In this document: piece after piece, positions 61,745 through 64,000 of the stretch
Position numbering within the stretch: the first letter of the stretch is position 1
Layout of the letters: the number at the start of each line of letters is the position of its first letter
Assembly (NCBI GenBank): GCA_940671915.1
Contig: CALNVZ010003426.1
Span: forward strand, 12,099,235-12,163,234
Length of the DNA: 64,000 bases
From: Paracentrotus lividus
Taxonomy: Eukaryota; Echinodermata; Echinoidea; Camarodonta; Echinidae
Direction: 5' to 3'
Made by a program: the position numbers and the translations under genes
The notes under the pieces: model-generated
What the model saw: only the letters and a program-made list of their open reading frames with translations
Told to the model about the DNA's origin: nothing
The model's database searches: none

Positions 61745-62243
61745 TACTTTGAAAGCCGCTCATTAGCTGTACATGTTAAATACATAATTAATTTAGAGCG
61801 TTGCATTGCCCGGTATACGAGTGTCCTCTCTTCCCTTTCGAATGTCTTTGTTCTGGCTCCGCACGCAAAACGGAAAAATGAAAAAGGAAATATTAAACGG
61901 TACTATCAGATAATTCGTTTTTCCGTTTTGGAAACGGAAAAGCGAAAAAAGGAAATCAGAAGAGGTGTTCAATATTCTGTTTTGTCATTACAAAAAAAAT
62001 GAAAATTGATTGCAAATGAGTGTTTGATTTTCTTATTTTAAACAACAAAATACAAAAAAACGATATTTTAAAAGATAGTAAAACAACAACACGGTTCGTT
62101 TTTTCAATTTTTCAATTTAACATATTTCATTTTTTGTTTTTCTGTTATTTTTCACCAAATCAGAATCAGTTTTTGCCCAATATTCCGTGTTTGCTTTTCC
62201 GTTTCCAAAACAGAAAAACGAATTATCTGATAGTACCTTGATT
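61745..62243. repeat. Right arm of the large inverted repeat, outer part
   Basis: Complement of 53640-53193. Contains an extra internal copy of ACTATCAGATAATTCGTTTT at about 61902. Confidence 0.85.
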
Positions 62244-62271
62244 AAAAACGGAAAAACAGTTTATTACGACG

Positions 62272-62402
62272 GCCGGTATTATCGAAGGGTGACTAAAGTT
62301 AGTAAGACTACTAAATACGTCACTCTATTGTTAGAGACAATAGCTACTAAATACGTATTTAGTAGGCCTACTGACTTTAGTCACCCTTCGAGAATATCGG
62401 GC
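62272..62402. mobile_element. 131-bp palindromic MITE
   Basis: GCCGGTATTATCGAAGGGTG at the left and CACCCTTCGAGAATATCGGGC at the right, with pairing through ACTAAAG and TACTAAATACGT. Ends resemble CGAGAATACCGGC next to the 7751 MITE. Confidence 0.85.
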
Positions 62403-62530
62403 AAATGTGTGTTACTTTGCACATTTTGCTAATTTATTTGAGTTCATTTCAGCAAACCATTTTATGTACACACGCAATCCTGTAAGAGGTAAAAAAGAAA
62501 AGAAAAGAGTAATTGGGTGGGGATACTGAT

Positions 62531-62930
62531 GGTGGTATCTCACTTCGCGGAGACGTCTCCGATACTTTTAAGGCACGGAGACATTTCTGAGACGTCTCCG
62601 GGACATCTCCGCCACAATTTTCAAAACTGTCTCAAAGTAGTCCCAAATCCGTCTCCGAAACTCAGGGGACGTCTCTGAGACGTCTCCGCGAAAAATCTAG
62701 AGCCCGGGACAAATCTGCCACAAGTCACGGAGACATTTCAGAGACGTCTCCGTGACATGTAGTTCAAATTAGTTTCCACGATTACCGCGACTCATGAAAC
62801 TTCACGGGGACTGAGGAGACGTCTCGGAGATGTTCGACAAGTTTCAAAACCGTCTCCAAGCTGTTTCCAAACCATCTCAAAGTAGTCCCAAATCTGTCTC
62901 AAAGTAGTTTCCGCGAAGTTGATTCACCCC
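62531..62930. mobile_element. MITE with GAGACGTCTCC internal repeats (third family member)
   Basis: GGTGGTATCTCACTTCGCGG at the left; the right end CCGCGAAGTTGATTCACCCC is diverged. The interior has at least six GAGACGTCTC or close variants. Same family as 10710 and 32669. Confidence 0.82.
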
Positions 62931-63234
62931 ATAAGTAATGGAGCATATCAGAAGTCCCTCAATAGCGCTGTAGAATATTTACTTTTTGTTGAATAGTTTA
63001 TGCGCTCTATAAAGTTACTACTACTGTTATTATTATAATGGAAATATTTTAGGAATAACAATTATTAAATCTCGAGAGAAGGTAAATTTCGTCTCACAAT
63101 GTACAGTTGTCCGCAAAATTGTTCATACCCCTGTCGTTCTTCTTTTAATTTTCTTTTTATTCGTGCTTTTATTTGAATGCGTTTCCTCAAACTTTGAGGA
63201 AAAAATGAAATTTTGAGAAATTTGTTATTTCAGG

Positions 63235-64000
63235 GGTAGGGGAAACCGGGGATGGAAGTTACACGGGTCGGTTGTTAGAGTTCTAGATCTCAGTGTGTTA
63301 AGTTGGAACAAGAGAGTTCGTTCTAACTGGCATCTATGTACAGCCTACACATAGCTGTGATGAATTGCTGGTCGTGAGGTTTCTCCGTTGTTTTATTAAA
63401 AAGTAAATCAACAATAACCATTTTTTACAGTTCCAAGTGAATTTTTGACAAAAATTAAAATTTGCAATAGTTTTTACAACTGAAGGCACATGATGATAGT
63501 CTGGTATTGTGAATATAGTACTTGTATGTCACTAATATACCCCTGAGCCATGCCCTGTAATTCTGCCTAATGGTTTTGCTACAGTTGATTTTATGTGTAA
63601 AATCACCCATGGGGTAGGTTGTTACAACAACCTACCTCATGTCGATGTAACAACCTACCCCAATTACATTACACATGTAAAGTAATTTTGTTTCAGTTTT
63701 CAGGTGTTAATATTTTGATATTTCTATTATTACTTTAGTCTATGCTAGAGCTCTACTTGATCTACTGTTAACGATACCAAGAAACTGGAAAGTTGAAACA
63801 AAAGTATGGTATAAGAGATTTACACATTTTAACAAATTACCCCGTATGTTTACATAGAAACAATTTACCCCGTATGGTGTAACAACCTACCCCGTATACG
63901 GGGTAGGTTGTTAAAAAAAAAAGGCTTCATTAATTAAGCTGTAGTTAATTAGTGTTTACATGTTTTCAAGTTTTATGTGCCTCAGGTTTTAGCCAACATA
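63235..64000. mobile_element. Second copy of the TGTAGGGGAGAC element (cut by window end)
   Basis: Starts GTAGGGGAAACCGGGGATGG and follows 37951-38800, then 40993-41100, without either insertion. It preserves the CCCCGTATACGGGG site at 63890-63903. Also carries ACAACCTACCCC repeats. Confidence 0.88.

Overview
The window is eukaryotic nuclear DNA. Its genes are split by introns with consensus splice sites, introns and spacers are AT-rich, and degraded Tc1/mariner and non-LTR elements, microsatellites and short inverted-repeat elements are dense. The family content (tandem small GPI-anchored Ly6/uPAR proteins, CR1/L2-like retroelements, scattered GGCCTA-type words, GCTCGCGCTTCGCGCTCGC repeats) fits a marine invertebrate deuterostome. 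An echinoderm is my best guess, but it is an inference that cannot be proved from this sequence. A 100-base run of N lies at 3319-3418.

The supported genes form a minus-strand cluster of three Ly6/uPAR (three-finger, GPI-anchored) paralogues. In transcription order they are C (exon 2 at 52944-53062, exon 3 at 48816-49001; first exon not found), B (33164 down to 19569) and A (11950 down to 9880). In all three, the LECYxC-type exon starts in phase 1 and the last exon starts in phase 0 and carries the CC-N/D-S-x-x-CN knuckle plus a hydrophobic GPI tail. A and B also share a 5'UTR intron and a 16/18-base conserved motif upstream of it. Gene A is a plain three-exon gene (114 aa). Gene B is unusual. 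Its signal-peptide exon is longer, and three tandemly duplicated micro-exons (45, 42 and 39 nt, all phase 1-1) are predicted inside a roughly 12-kb stretch between the signal peptide and the Ly6 domain. They would add a hydrophilic Gly/Ser/Asn/His-rich stalk that could be varied by exon skipping without frame loss (170 aa full length).

Layout: 1-1.7 kb inverted Tc1/mariner remnants; 2.0-2.9 kb GGGGAC minisatellite; 3.4-4.06 kb a weak two-exon candidate on the plus strand; 6.1-8.25 kb CRE-bearing tandem repeat, dinucleotide repeats and a MITE; 9.9-13.3 kb gene A; 14.4-19.75 kb and 43.6-49.0 kb two paralogous blocks that form the 3' ends and 3' flanks of B and C; 19.6-34.05 kb gene B with its micro-exon array and many insertions; 34.5-43.6 kb transposon-rich spacer with a clear nested insertion; 48.8-53.1 kb gene C 3' part with inverted minisatellites in its intron; 53.2-62.2 kb a large inverted repeat around a frameshifted CR1/L2-like retroelement; 62.3-64 kb more MITEs and a second copy of the 37.95-41.2 kb element, which preserves an empty insertion site.

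Apart from the Ly6 cluster and one weak exon pair I see no host protein-coding gene, and I recognise no intact tRNA or rRNA gene. Gene models were assembled by eye from splice sites, phase and paralogue comparison. No transcript evidence or database search was available.
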